Origin: Cladopsammia gracilis
Taxonomy: Eukaryota; Cnidaria; Anthozoa; Scleractinia; Dendrophylliidae
Assembly (NCBI GenBank): GCA_022457155.1
Contig: JAJGOT010000002.1
Span: 1,536,001 to 1,600,000, forward strand
Direction of reading: 5' to 3'
DNA: 64,000 nucleotides
Positions 1 through 9,378 of this stretch are shown here, piece by piece. Position 1 is the first letter of the stretch, and each line of letters opens with the position of its first letter. The notes beneath the pieces were generated by a model that saw nothing but the letters and a program-made list of their open reading frames with translations, did no database searches and had not been told where the DNA came from. Made by a program: the position numbers and the translations under genes.

Positions 1-1111
1 CCGTTGGACACAAGGGTAATCCGTTCTCGTAGCCTGGCGATGCGTTCAGGGGGAAAGTGAATGCTACCTTCTTTCAGGTTGAGGGTGAACCCTAGCAAGT
101 CACCCACTTGAGAAGGTTCCCAGCAGCATTTCTCCGGATGTGCTATGAATCCGCTAGCGGCTATGTCCCCTTGAACAATGCTGGATGCTGTGGAGGCCGT
201 CACATAGCTCCTTCCTGCCCCTGCCCCTGCCCCATCGTCCAGGTATGTGAAAATTCTGATTCCTTGTTCACGCCAGTGCTTAACGAGGGCTTTTTGGATT
301 TTTGTGAAAACAAAAGGGGCAGACGCCAGGCCAAATGGAAGAACTGAAAAAACGAAACACTTCCTTTGCCCTTGCATTGTCCAGCTGAAACCAAGAAACT
401 TTTGGTGGGATGGAAATATGTCTACGTGGTGATACCCTGATATATAGTCAAACATGAAAAACCAATCGCCCAACGAGAAAATATCACGCACTGTCCAAAT
501 GTCCTCATATTTGAACTTGGGGAGTCGCAAGTAATTATTAACATATCGGAGATCCATAATCAACCTTTTCTTGCTACCATTCCTAACTACCCCCAGGGGG
601 CTGATGACGTGAACATCCGACCGGTTTGTCTCTGTCACACAACCTGTTCCATTATTTGCTGTGAGACAAAAGTTTCCTCTTCGAAAGCTGGCTTGTGGTT
701 TTTCAGTTCGTTCCTAGGTGGTGACTCAGTGAATGGGAGGGCATAACCATCGCTTATAACAGAAATCACCCACCGGTTAGCTTTAATTCTCTGCCAAAAA
801 CCCAGATGGTTTTTCAAACAGCCTTTAACATGGACAGGCTCCTGTGTACAACTGTTAACTAACAAACGACAACTGGGAATAGGTGAGCTACCGACAATGG
901 TAGAGTCCACAACATTATCATAAACATCCTCTCTCATTTCATGTTTTGTAATTCCTAATTTACTATACAAATCAAATAAATTGTCATTCACAAAAGGATC
1001 ATTATAATCAAAATTGGGATCATGTAGTTCATCGGAACCCTCCTGCTGCAGTCCGCGATCAAAATGTTTTCCCGGCTGAGGACGCGGGGATGGGCACTCG
1101 GCAAGAAACAC
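1..1111 (-). pseudogene. DIRS/Ngaro-type reverse transcriptase fragment (retroelement cut by window edge)
   Basis: On the minus strand I read a reverse transcriptase core: KKRLIMDLRYVNNYL near 520-565, LPFGLASAP near 310-340, the active-site box TYLDDG near 230-245, then LGFTLNLKEG near 70-100. The part at 635-1111 is the region upstream of the palm and contains NHLGFWQRI and GYALPF, which resemble the start of RTs from tyrosine-recombinase retrotransposons (DIRS/Ngaro). The two parts lie in different frames, with the break near 650-660, so the copy is dead as written. The element runs off the left edge, so RNase H and recombinase are not visible. It abuts the broken 3' end of the Polinton integrase, which suggests that it inserted there. 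The exact junction lies somewhere in 1110-1230. The family call is by motif resemblance only. Confidence 0.75.
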
Positions 1112-1171
1112 AAAAACTGAGTCACGGGACTAGTAGGGTACGTGACATCCTAACTCGGGTCCAGCCCCCCT

Positions 1172-1681
1172 TCAGTGTATGAGAACCTCATTTCTCGCCT
1201 CTTTCGCATGCTCAGCCGGGCGAGAAAGCCATTTCTTATCCAGGAGATCTTTCATTGTTCTGTTGAAAAACTCACTTCCTTTATCAGTCCAAAGCATTTT
1301 AGGTTTTCGCTTTGCGCTAAATATATCTTTAAAAGCAGCAACAACCGACTGTCCTTGCTTATCTTTCAAGGGTTGAATCCAACCATATTTTGAGAAGACA
1401 TCAATCACCATCAGGAGATATTTGATTTCTTTATTCCACTTTGAATATTTCCCCATCTCGACTAAATCTGCCGCCCAGATGTTGTCAATCCCATAGGCAA
1501 TGACTCTTCGCTTTGGAAAGCGCCGTCTGATTGGCTGGTGTAACTCGTTTGCCAGATTTTGAGACCAGCCTTCACTCAAAATCTTCTGCCGTTTTTTGAT
1601 TTTGGAACTCCTAAACCAAGCTTCTCCTTTGCATTGATAACATTTCTCGCGAAGGAGTAGCCCCACTGCCGTTGTTTCCAT
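1172..1681 (-). pseudogene. INT: Polinton/Maverick retroviral-type integrase, 3' truncated
   Basis: This is the rve-type DDE integrase that inserts Polinton DNA into the host genome. In the 169-residue frame the conserved part starts near residue 44 (LANELHQPIRR). The first catalytic aspartate is in WAADLVEM (about D72) and the second in WTDKGSEF (about D133). The third acidic residue, normally about 35 residues further on, is missing because the frame ends in unrelated sequence (after about residue 150) next to the DIRS-type retroelement. The first 30 or so residues are the PLA2 gene read in another frame, so the true start is uncertain. Its place next to PLA2 and protease genes fits a Polinton. 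As it stands it cannot encode a full active site. Confidence 0.88.
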
Positions 1682-2243
1682 GGAATCGCATCCAAAGCGA
1701 CAACCATTTTCCTGTCTGCTTTATTTTTACACTTGCGTGGGTCGGTTTTCTTTGCGCAGACTGAATAATCAATGTCATGCTGCATAGCAACTGCATCTGT
1801 TTTTCCTGTGGGGTTTTCATAAATTTCTAGAATTTCCCCAGTGTTTGGATCAAACTTAACTTGTTCGTGGAGTGGGTTGAATGGTCCTGTAAAATTATGA
1901 CCGGGAAGGACATAACCTTTTTTCGGCCTCGGTCAATGCCAGCATCGCGTCCAGATAAGGGATCTAATTTCTTTGAAAGGTCTTTGGTGAATGCATCCAA
2001 ACCTTGATCAAGATATTTACTCACAGTATTTTTAATCTTTTGTTTGGCAAAATCTGATTTAACCGCTTTACTTAATCCAATACGGCCAAGATTATATAGC
2101 CCTTTAACCCCACCTTTTAAAGCCGTTTCGCCGAGTGAATGGCTATCGGCTATATCGAAAAAACCACCCCCACTGTAGCCCGCCCCTTCGGCGGACCGCA
2201 TCAGTTTCCCCGTTTCATGAATGTTGTCTTTTTTATTCCGCAT
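1576..2243 (-). pseudogene. Virion protein with parvovirus-type phospholipase A2 domain, split by a -1 frame change
   Basis: The first ATG in frame is at 2243 (an upstream frame extends to 2264 without an ATG). The N-terminal part has a glycine-rich segment (GAGYSGGGFFDIADS) and helical stretches. The second part, read from about 1917 to 1576 in the -1 frame, has a PLA2 calcium-loop-like motif (PGHNFTGPFNPL) and the catalytic His-Asp pair in MQHDIDYS, then a C-terminal end rich in basic residues (SKNGRRF). Parvoviral VP1 proteins use such domains to breach endosomes, and Polintons carry homologous virion genes. The frame change falls on the A-run at 1918-1923, which with the following G reads A AAA AAG in frame. 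Either a one-base loss or ribosomal frameshifting would explain it. Lipase activity here is inferred from motifs only. Confidence 0.8.
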
Positions 2244-2352
2244 GAAGCGCAATGACAGAACCACATTGGTTTTCTATTTTTGGCAGTCATATATCCAGAT
2301 GGCTCCATGCAGCCACTTTTTCGTCTTTCTTTAATGCAATATGTTTCCATTG

Positions 2353-3032
2353 TTAGAGAAAATATTCTTTTATGAATTTTTCATTGAACATTGTATCAGT
2401 TGGACTCAAAGGCTTTAAGATATCATAATGATCTTTCTTCATTGCCCATTGATGAAGGAAATAAAGGCAATATCTGCAAAGGACACTGTTTATGTTTTGA
2501 TATTGAGTTGTGTTGTAAATTATTTGTTTCCCATCACTTGTAAATTCTTTGGGATAACCCATTCCAAAACTATCGAAATACCACACAAATTTCTTATCAT
2601 GCGAGGGAACGCAACAAACCCAGTGAATTCCTGCATTTTTAAGCGAATCAAGATTCAAGATGCACGGGCTGTGTTTTCTGGGCATAACTTCATCCCTTGC
2701 ATATATTCCTTTGAAATTTGGAATTCTAAGATATTTTATCCACTTCAACAGATCAATATTACTCAGCGGTGTGTTTATGAATTTGGGCCTTACAGTATTG
2801 CCCCCACTAGTGGAATGCTGTTGAATGGACTGTTTGGCCCTAACAGAAGCCCCTTTCCTCGCGCTCCTTTCTTTGATTTTTTTTTTCGGCCCATCCCAAC
2901 AGTATTTCGACCCCAGCTGCCCACAAATGGAGGTGGCTGCCCCCAAGGGGCTCCCAATCTTGGCACGCCTTTTCCTTTCGGTCGGCCCAATCTTGGCGCA
3001 CCGCGGCCGGTCATGTTTTTAATCATATCCAT
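2353..3032 (-). pseudogene. PRO: Adenain-like cysteine protease (Polinton PRO), frame change near the N-terminus
   Basis: Capsid maturation protease of the adenovirus/Ulp1 clan. In the frame ending at 2353 the catalytic histidine is in GIHWVCC, an acidic partner 17 residues later in WYFDSFG, and the nucleophile cysteine in RYCLYFL. The C-R-Y-C loop looks one residue shorter than usual in the family. This frame has no ATG ahead of the core domain. The only good start is ATG 3032 (MDMIKNMTGRG), which opens a basic Gly/Arg/Lys/Pro-rich leader in another frame. The two frames join by a -1 step at a run of ten A (2877-2886). The leader could also be a separate small basic protein. It lies between PLA2 and the minor virion gene. 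Confidence 0.82.
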
Positions 3033-3132
3033 AACTAGTGGAAGGCCGATACTTGCTATATAGTACCCAATGCTCCACCAGATTGTTTTTGTGTTGGCAT
3101 TATCACTAATCTGCCACCTGATTGAAGGCCAT

Positions 3133-3618
3133 TCAGAATTTTTTTTGTTTCTGTTTATTTGTCAGCAAATGTTTATAGTCAATCAGTTTTTGAATTTTAT
3201 CTTGCAGGATAAGGAACCCCCCGGTTTGCCCGCCTGTTCGGCCTTTACCGCTTATCTTTTTAACAACTTGACTCGCTCCTTCACTCGCTAAACCAGCCAA
3301 TGCTGATAATCCAAGTGTTTTAGCTAAAGTTGGGGCCAGTGTTTTCGCTAATGGAATAATAGCAGAAAATAAACTTCCACCTTGCCTCATCACTTTTCTT
3401 ATTTGTGTTTTAGATATTTTGATCTCAACTCCATTTCCAAGGGATGCCGCTTTGTTGAGTCTTTTAATTTCATTGGCTGTAAGCAGTAATTCATCATTTC
3501 CTCTTGTTTGATTTGAATTTAATCTAAGTGTGATAGGGCTGTTTTTTCTGTATGCTTTTCCAAGCTTGTATTTTTGCCCTTCAGATAAATTTACTTTATA
3601 TGGTTGATATGTTGTCAT
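3133..3618 (-). CDS. Small Polinton minor virion protein with hydrophobic segment
   Basis: An unbroken frame of 161 codons from ATG 3618 (MTTYQPYKVNLSEG). The N-terminal half is polar, with a SKTQIRKVMRQ stretch. The middle holds a hydrophobic, alanine-, leucine- and glycine-rich stretch (about residues 80-125, starting GGSLFSAIIPLAKTLAPT) that could be a membrane-active or amphipathic segment. The C-terminus is lysine- and glutamine-rich. I recognise it as the kind of short protein encoded just downstream of the major capsid gene in cnidarian Polinton/adintovirus elements, where it is thought to be an internal virion component. No enzymatic motif is visible. It begins 22 bp after the capsid stop on the same strand. 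One of the few genes in this element without an obvious break. Confidence 0.68.
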   Translation of the reverse strand: MTTYQPYKVNLSEGQKYKLGKAYRKNSPITLRLNSNQTRGNDELLLTANEIKRLNKAASLGNGVEIKISKTQIRKVMRQGGSLFSAIIPLAKTLAPTLAKTLGLSALAGLASEGASQVVKKISGKGRTGGQTGGFLILQDKIQKLIDYKHLLTNKQKQKKF

Positions 3619-3640
3619 TTTAATAACATCATTTTTTGAA

Positions 3641-4880
3641 TTATACAATAATCAATTCATTCCCAATTTTATCTATTTTAACTTCTTCTTCATAGAGAAC
3701 TATCGCATGTACATTAAAGTTGGCAGCTGCATCTGCGTTCAATCTATACCTGAATATCAGTTGTTTGGGGTCTCTTGTCGGTTTTTCAGTTTGATAAGTC
3801 AGATCGAAATAAATCAATCCATAAAGAGAATTGAAATTGGCTAAATTCAATTGTGTTCCAGTGTTATAGTCATCTTTCCTCATTGCATAAGACATGACAT
3901 CCTGGAATATTCTTACTTTACTTTCACTGTCATACTCTGTTTCTGGGTAAAAAACCCCATTGCCATACTCTAATTGGCAGTTCAACAAGGATGAGCCGTT
4001 ATTTCCCGCATTCAGCTTGAAAGTTTCCATAAGATAAGGGCTATCTTCTGCAGGATCATCATTGGGTGGGGCGGTTCTTTTCAAATAAACAAAAATATGT
4101 TTAACATTATCAATACTTGCAGATATTTGGAAAAATCCTGATGACTGCGTAGGAGCTGATTGTTGATACATTTCCCTTAAATATTTCCATTGTGTTTCTT
4201 TCAGGAATGAACTGACAAATTTGTCATAAAGAGAATCTTTGGGTGTTAATCTAGGAACCCAAAGCAAAAACCTATTTACAACAACTCTTCCATCATCAAC
4301 ACCATTAACTATATGAATTAATTCCCCATCATCATTAAGTGTTATCTCAAATTGCAACTGCATGGGTACAAGCATCTTATCTTCCAACTCTTCGAAAAAG
4401 GAAAAACGATTCAAAGGAATAATCGTATTAGAGTTTTGAAGATCTCGAGTAATCACTCGCCTAGCTTCAAATCCTGTATTCTGATTAGCATTAGTTATTT
4501 GACGCTCAGTATCCAAATACCATAAACTGTTCTTGGCTACTGATCTACGGAAGTCATCGGCGTATTTTATGCAGATTATCAGTATCATAAACAATCTTTC
4601 CTGCTGATTTAATCATCATATGCTTAATCAGGGAATGAGCACCATTGGTTACGGTTATTCTTTCAGCGTTATATCTCGTTCCGTCTGCTAATTTCTGAAG
4701 TTGAAATTGCACTTCAAAGTAAGCATTGAACCAATCGTAAAATGCCGATCTGTCATTAATTGTGAATTTATAACCATTTTTAGTTTGTTGTTGAGCATTA
4801 GCTGGTGCTCTGATTGCATCATCCAGCTGGAAGCGCACTAATTCATTTCTTTGTAAATATTCATTCGATCGAAAAGCCAT
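3641..4880 (-). pseudogene. MCP: Polinton major capsid protein (double jelly-roll), internal deletion
   Basis: The hexon-like protein that would tile an icosahedral capsid. It starts at ATG 4880 (MAFRSNEYLQRNELV) and ends at 3641. The first 100 or so residues are in one frame; the remaining 300 are in another, with the join at about 4554-4594, near the YADDFRRSVAKN and WYLDTERQ motifs. No clean homopolymer explains the shift, and residues seem to be missing, so I take it as a short deletion. The C-terminal half has segments typical of the second jelly roll (NFNSLYGLIYFDL, IFRYRLNADAAANF). It stands between the small basic gene (4902-5237) and the minor virion gene, the usual capsid cluster order. 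Confidence 0.85.
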
Positions 4881-4901
4881 TTTATATTATATTATTTTAT
4901 T

Positions 4902-5237
4902 TTATTTTCTTTTTCGAATGCCCCGAATGCCCTGCCCAGATATTAATCTGTTCAATATATCATCAGCACTCTCTCCGAAGGAGCTCTCGCTGGGGCGGAC
5001 CGGGGTTGACGCAGGGACTGACACCTTGGCACGTGTTGGTTGTGGCGTTCGCGCCTGTCTCCCGCTGGGTTTCCCACTTTTTCTCATATTTCCCAGTTTT
5101 TTCATTATCAGATCACCAGATTTTTCTACCATTTTTTTGCCTATTTTGTCTCCAGCGTGAGAAATTCTTGATTCCAATGCTTTTTTCGCAACGGGTTTCG
5201 CGAATTTCTTGAAAACTGCGGCCGCCACCGCTCTCAT
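4902..5237 (-). CDS. Small basic virion protein upstream of the capsid gene
   Basis: Unbroken frame, first ATG at 5237 (MRAVAAAVFKKFAKP); the open frame reaches 5258 without another ATG. The product of about 111 residues is strongly basic: an alanine/lysine-rich helix, a Gly-Lys-rich GDKIGKKMVEKSGDLI segment, a disordered Ser/Pro/Thr/Arg middle, and a C-terminal DILNRLISGQGI followed by Arg-Lys residues. Such a charge pattern suits DNA condensation inside a capsid. I recognise the ILNRLISG tail as recurrent beside the capsid gene in cnidarian Polintons. The function is inferred from charge and position only. It is transcribed in the same direction as the capsid gene, 22 bp upstream of its start. 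Confidence 0.62.
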   Translation of the reverse strand: MRAVAAAVFKKFAKPVAKKALESRISHAGDKIGKKMVEKSGDLIMKKLGNMRKSGKPSGRQARTPQPTRAKVSVPASTPVRPSESSFGESADDILNRLISGQGIRGIRKRK

Positions 5238-5337
5238 TGGTTTAAAAATATTATCCACAATAACACCGGATCCTTTGTGTCGGAAAACAAACCGCCCTAA
5301 TTTGGGTTATAATAACGAGAAAATTCATAAGATTTCA

Positions 5338-6117
5338 TTATTTTATCACCTTTTTCAATATTAATGAGAAAGCTGTATCAACCCCATTCAAGTTGACCAA
5401 TCTTCTTTTTCCATCAGTGATATGGATTCGAATGGAGCTTATTGTGTTTTTATTCACAGGGCTATATGTTATTCTCATGGGTTCGTGAGTAAAACTCCAT
5501 GATGGCCTCAGAACAGATGTTGAAAAGGAATAAATGATATCCGACTCTTGTCCATCCACAAGCGAATCATTTGTCAGATCACAATGAATGTTCAACATAT
5601 CAGTATCTTGACTCAAATTTAGCACTCTGGGGCCAACATTAACTTTATCCTTCAGAATCTTTTTGTCAAAGCCAAGGAGTTCGTTAAAATTACTTTGCGT
5701 CAAATCCAGTTGATAATTTTCTTCCAGTGTTATTATTGCTCTGAAGGTTGTGGTACTAAAAGCTAGATTGATTGGAAAAACATCCTTTTTTCCCGCTTCT
5801 TTCACCACTGTTGCTTTTTGAAGAAAAGCATTAATCCCTTCATAGGTCCAAACCCCAGCTGGGAAACTGATATCATGAAATGTTTTCCCACCGTCAGAGC
5901 TGAACCTGATCAGCTGATTATTGTACCCAGCATTGATGTTATACCACGTAAAACTCATATTGATAATTCTGTTAAGCCCAACAACATATTGTTCATTTGG
6001 CTCCAAAACAATTGGTTGATTAAATTTTGTTGTGAAATTTTCCGGTTTGTTGCGGCCGTTCTAAACGGCGTATGAAGAGAGAACAATCTCTCTTTCAAGC
6101 AATTTTTCAGTCTCCAT
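5338..6117 (-). pseudogene. Polinton penton/minor capsid protein (single jelly-roll), early stop
   Basis: Pentameric vertex protein of the capsid. The long frame 5338-6006 carries family segments such as YVVGLNRIINMSF, NAGYNNQLIRFSS, FSTSVLRPSWSF and TPVNK-like NKNTISSIRIHITDG. Read in frame upstream, the gene would start at ATG 6117 (METEKLLEREIVL), one base after the stop of the upstream gene (6119-6121). That frame holds an amber codon at 6061-6063, 18 codons from the start, so the copy is closed as written. There is no ATG between the amber codon and 6006. The tight junction with the upstream gene suggests co-transcription of the capsid block. Confident family call; the breakage is seen directly. 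Confidence 0.82.
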
Positions 6118-6118
6118 T

Positions 6119-7125
6119 TTATAGTTTGAAATAGTTTTTATAAATCTTTTCATGCTGGGCTTTATTGATCAATGCTTCTTTCAGAAGAAGGTCGAGAATT
6201 GCAACTCCAGTATTTCTTATGCACAGATTTGTATTCCCAGCAAGGATGGAGCCAATAATGATGTCAAGTTTCTGGAGAAGTTCTTTTAGATCGTTGAAAA
6301 AGCGGATCGCCCCACCTCTTTTTCGGGTCCTGACCCCTGAGCCTTGAAATGTTTTTGCTTTCTTTTGGAAATGCTTTATGTGATCATTTAATACTTTTCT
6401 TGAACGATCTATTCCTTGGTGTCTTATCTGCTTTTCGTTTTCAGTTATTTCACCTTTTTTGAACTTTTTGGTAAAAGCCGCTTTGTAACCGTTAAATTGA
6501 TTTCTTCTATGGATTGCTTCGGCTAAAACGTTTTTCTCAAGATAATTTTTTCCTGTGTTGCTGACAACTCTGGAGCACCTAAGGCTGTTTCCACTGTATC
6601 ATAACCGTAGAGATTCATGTCATCTAGTAATTTATTAACGTCTTCATCTTCCAGTTCCACAGTATAATCAGGAAATTCATCTTCATATGCAGGAGAACGA
6701 GGTAATTCATCTGCGTCTGCTGCGTCTGCGCCTGCTGCGTCTTCCCCTAACTCTTTCATTATTTCTTCATATGTTGGTGGTCTTGATGGAATTTGCTTAG
6801 CTGCTTGCGGTGCAACAATCTCATCATCAAACAAGCCCGCAACATCCATTTCTTCAAATGGGTCTACTTCTGGATAATAATCGATTCCTTGTGGTCCCTT
6901 TTTCCCAATAACTTTTCTTTTCAAGGGCCTTTGGGGTTTAATATTGAGGTTGGACTCAATGACATCATCTAATTTTGATGTTATGGGTTTGAATACTTTT
7001 TCATATCCTATTTGACTTGTCTCTTCACCCAACTTTTTTTGGGTGATGGCATCATGAACGAAATTGATTTTTTTCCCTAACTCGGATTTGCTTTTTGCAA
7101 TTTTTTGCCAATTTAATAAACTCAT
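6119..7125 (-). pseudogene. Polinton virion protein with PPxY motif, frame change near 6546
   Basis: Starts at ATG 7125 (MSLLNWQKIAKSKSELG). About 190 residues are in one frame: an N-terminal helical part, a basic PLKRKVIGKKG stretch near residue 70, an acidic middle, and SRPPTYEEI near residues 114-122. PPTY fits the PPxY late-domain consensus that binds WW domains of Nedd4-type ubiquitin ligases; adenovirus protein VI also has one. At the A-run 6546-6551 the frame changes by -1, and the continuation reads through basic segments and hydrophobic DIIIGSILAGN to the stop at 6119-6121. The first frame alone ends at 6523. The virion role is inferred from location between penton and ATPase. I do not know a name for this gene. 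Confidence 0.55.
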
Positions 7126-7138
7126 TTTATTACCATAT
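7126..7138. promoter_or_regulatory. Very short divergent gap between the PPxY gene and the ATPase gene
   Basis: The two gene blocks point away from each other here. The capsid block reads left from 7125 and the ATPase block reads right. The open ATPase frame overlaps the start of the PPxY gene, so any shared promoter must lie inside coding sequence or in the AT-rich stretch 7115-7150. No clear TATA box can be singled out in sequence this AT-rich. Confidence 0.3.
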
Positions 7139-7822
7139 ATAATTTGGGATGTACTACATGATGTTTCTCGTGATGTTTTACATAATAAAATAAAGATTCC
7201 AAGTTATGATTTCAATGACCACATAACCAATTATAGACAACTGCATCCTTTCATGCCAAATCAAAATTTCAGAATGCTTATCTGAGGCCCTTCTGGGTCG
7301 GGAAAAACCAATGTTCTTCTTGATATGATTTTTCGGCTTTTGTATTACGATAAAATTTATCTTTATGCGAAAAATCTTGACCAATCAAAATATCAGCTTT
7401 TGCTGAAAAAATTCCGTCCAATCAGCAAAGAAGCTGGATATGAAGTGATAGGCGCATCCCCAGATGAAATCCTTCCCGTGTCTGAATTGTCAGATGAGAA
7501 TAAAAAAAAAGTTGTATTTGACGATTTTGTTTGCAAAAAGAATCAAAAGCCATTGATTGATTATTTTATCCAGGGCAGATATAAGAATTGCTCTGTTATT
7601 TGTCTTTCGCAAAGTTATTATAAAACACCAAAAGATATCTGGTTGAATTGCTCGCATTTTTGCATTTATGAATTCCCCAGCAGCAATGAAATTTCTATGC
7701 TCTGCAGAGAGAATAATGTCAGCAAAGAAGATTATTTGACTGCAACCAAGGACCCTTTTTCATTCCTCTATATTGATAAGCCGAGGAAATTCATTTCTAA
7801 AAATTTTGATGAGACCATATAA
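7139..7822 (+). pseudogene. ATP: FtsK/HerA-type DNA packaging ATPase, nonsense codon before Walker A
   Basis: Genome-packaging motor ATPase of the A32/FtsK-HerA group. The Walker A motif GPSGSGKTN lies at 7286-7312 and a Walker B-like KVVFDDF near 7510-7530. The middle has DYFIQGRYKNCSVICLSQS, and the C-terminal half is complete to the stop at 7820-7822. A TGA at 7283-7285 sits immediately before the Walker A glycine and splits the frame, so only a 165-residue part lacking the P-loop could start at ATG 7325. No ATG is found at the expected N-terminus: the open frame enters from 7064, overlapping the divergent PPxY gene, and the next in-frame ATG is 7253. Family call is firm; the gene is broken. 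Confidence 0.85.
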
Positions 7823-7840
7823 AAATGATGAGTTATTCTA

Positions 7841-8158
7841 ATGGATGTTTATGATTTTCTATTTGTGGGGGCTATGTCTAAATTTCTTTTTCCAGTTAAA
7901 ACAAAGCTGATTGAACCCGGTATCTTGTACCAAGATGGGAGCCGGACACCAAGATTGGATCTTTCTTTGTCAATGACAGTGAAAGGGCAGAAGCAAGTGA
8001 CAACTTGGAATGGGCAGCGTGGACAAAGTTTTAAATACGACCTTGGAGATGGGGTTGAAATCCCAGAGATGACTTCATTCAATCTTTCTCCTCAAAAGGG
8101 ACTTAAGATCAATCCAGATGCCAGAGTCTTTCTTTGTCTCGTGTTTGAAACTTTTTGA
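7841..8158 (+). CDS. Unrecognised Polinton ORF
   Basis: A 105-codon frame from ATG 7841 (MDVYDFLFVGAM), or from the later ATG near 7874 (MSKFLFPVKTK). The product looks beta-rich (RLDLSLSMTVKGQKQVT, GDGVEIPEMTSFNL) with no motif that I recognise. It follows the ATPase by 18 bp on the same strand. The stop at 8156-8158 is in phase with the open frame of the next gene, so this could be the N-terminal part of a single longer protein interrupted by a TGA. I cannot decide between two genes and one broken gene. Confidence 0.4.
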   Translation: MDVYDFLFVGAMSKFLFPVKTKLIEPGILYQDGSRTPRLDLSLSMTVKGQKQVTTWNGQRGQSFKYDLGDGVEIPEMTSFNLSPQKGLKINPDARVFLCLVFETF

Positions 8159-8161
8159 TTT

Positions 8162-8590
8162 TCTCACATAAAAATTGAAGAAGACAAGCTGCGGAATCAG
8201 GTATTTAATTTCAATCACACTGACCCATTACTCACACAGGAAAAAGTTGATGAGATTAAACAATTTTACGGATATTATCACAAGTGTTGCTGGTGTTATA
8301 AGAGAGCATTCAAACACTTCAAGAAAATGAATCTGGGGTTGACTTTGGCTTCAACAGGACTTGTTGTTGTTGGAACAATTGTCGGAGGCATTACCCTGAA
8401 TCCAATTATTCTAGGAGTCATGAACGGTGCAGGGTTAGTTTTAAAAACCTTCCAGGAAGTGAAGAAATATGAAAAGAAAATTGAAAAATGTGAAACCGCT
8501 ATCACAACATGAGAGAAAGTTTTGTTCGATCTGAGAGCCTGCCTTAGAGGAGACAGTTTTGACTCGCAGAAATTCATTGTTGAAATATGA
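8162..8590 (+). pseudogene. Polinton protein with a long hydrophobic segment, internal TGA
   Basis: The open frame starts after the TGA at 8156 and contains a charged helix (LLTQEKVDEIKQFYGYY), a cysteine cluster (KCCWCYKRAF), and from about 8330 a hydrophobic stretch of some 35 residues beginning LGLTLASTGLVVVGTIVGG. A Lys/Glu-rich helix follows. A TGA at 8510-8512 interrupts the frame, which stays open afterwards (EKVLFDLRACLRG) to a second TGA at 8588-8590. The glycine-rich hydrophobic core resembles a membrane-spanning or membrane-inserting segment. I have a general recollection of similar proteins in cnidarian Polintons, but no function is known to me. Placed between ATPase and the minus-strand replication-side genes. 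Confidence 0.5.
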
Positions 8591-8659
8591 AGCGGCATAT
8601 GACAAGAAGTTCATTGGGTGATTATATAACTTTGAGTAAGAGTTATATAATCAACGGAA

Positions 8660-9334
8660 TTAATTAGCGCTACAGCAAAGATCATAAGTGTCGTCAACTA
8701 CAGGTGGTTCCGCTTCGCTATCATCGTCAGCTTCGTCATATTCATCGAAATAACTCTGAGGAGGAATGACTTCTTTGACCAACACTTCTTTAGCTACGAC
8801 AGAGATAGAGGAGATATTGCCTAGAAATACTTGACACAATCTAACAACGAGCAGACCGTCTAGAGGGATACCAACAAATTTACGTGGATTAAATTTGGTC
8901 TTGCGTCTCTCGTCGATCTCCTTAGAGAATTGACAATTAATGCGACCATCTTTTTTCACATAGAGTTTAGCATAGATTTTCTTCTTATTGCTGGCGTCTT
9001 CTTTCACAATCTGCAGAGAATCTAGTTGAACTTGGAGTTTGGGATTCACTTTCTTGAGTGCTGATTGTTTGGCCTTGGCGAGTTCCTGGATCTTGGTTTG
9101 CATTTCTTCCAACATTTGCTGAGATTTTTCATCGAGAGTGAAACCCAGGGAATAATTTGATTTTTTGTTCTCATTGCCGTGTTCCCATATTTTCATTCGG
9201 CCTTCGAGAAATATATCAAATGGCTTGCCCTCATATTGAATAGGAAGAACTGTGTAAGAAAACTGACCTGATTTCTTTATTTCGGGGCCGGAGAGCTGGA
9301 TTTGCTGGATATCATAATCAAATTTGGTTATCAT
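8660..9334 (-). CDS. Possible ssDNA-binding (OB-fold-like) protein
   Basis: An unbroken frame of about 224 codons from ATG 9334 (MITKFDYDIQQIQLSG); the frame is open further up to 9409 but without an ATG. The order of elements is a beta-rich N-terminal half (FSYTVLPIQYEGKPFDI, NYSLGFTLDE), a long charged helix (MLEEMQTKIQELAKAKQ), another beta-rich part (KIYAKLYVKKDGRINCQF, LVVRLCQVFLGNISSISV), and a very acidic C-terminal tail (EYDEADDDSEAE). A beta barrel with an inserted helix and acidic tail is the layout of many viral ssDNA-binding proteins, and it resembles uncharacterised proteins of large DNA viruses. It is a structural guess from the translated sequence. It overlaps nothing else and reads toward the ATPase block. 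Confidence 0.42.
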   Translation of the reverse strand: MITKFDYDIQQIQLSGPEIKKSGQFSYTVLPIQYEGKPFDIFLEGRMKIWEHGNENKKSNYSLGFTLDEKSQQMLEEMQTKIQELAKAKQSALKKVNPKLQVQLDSLQIVKEDASNKKKIYAKLYVKKDGRINCQFSKEIDERRKTKFNPRKFVGIPLDGLLVVRLCQVFLGNISSISVVAKEVLVKEVIPPQSYFDEYDEADDDSEAEPPVVDDTYDLCCSAN

Positions 9335-9378
9335 TTTAAATGGAGACCAAAAAAATAGTATTTTTTTGTGAAATCGAA

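Noticed and set aside
108..432. Plus-strand ORFs in the left edge
   Set aside because: Shadows of the minus-strand reverse transcriptase.
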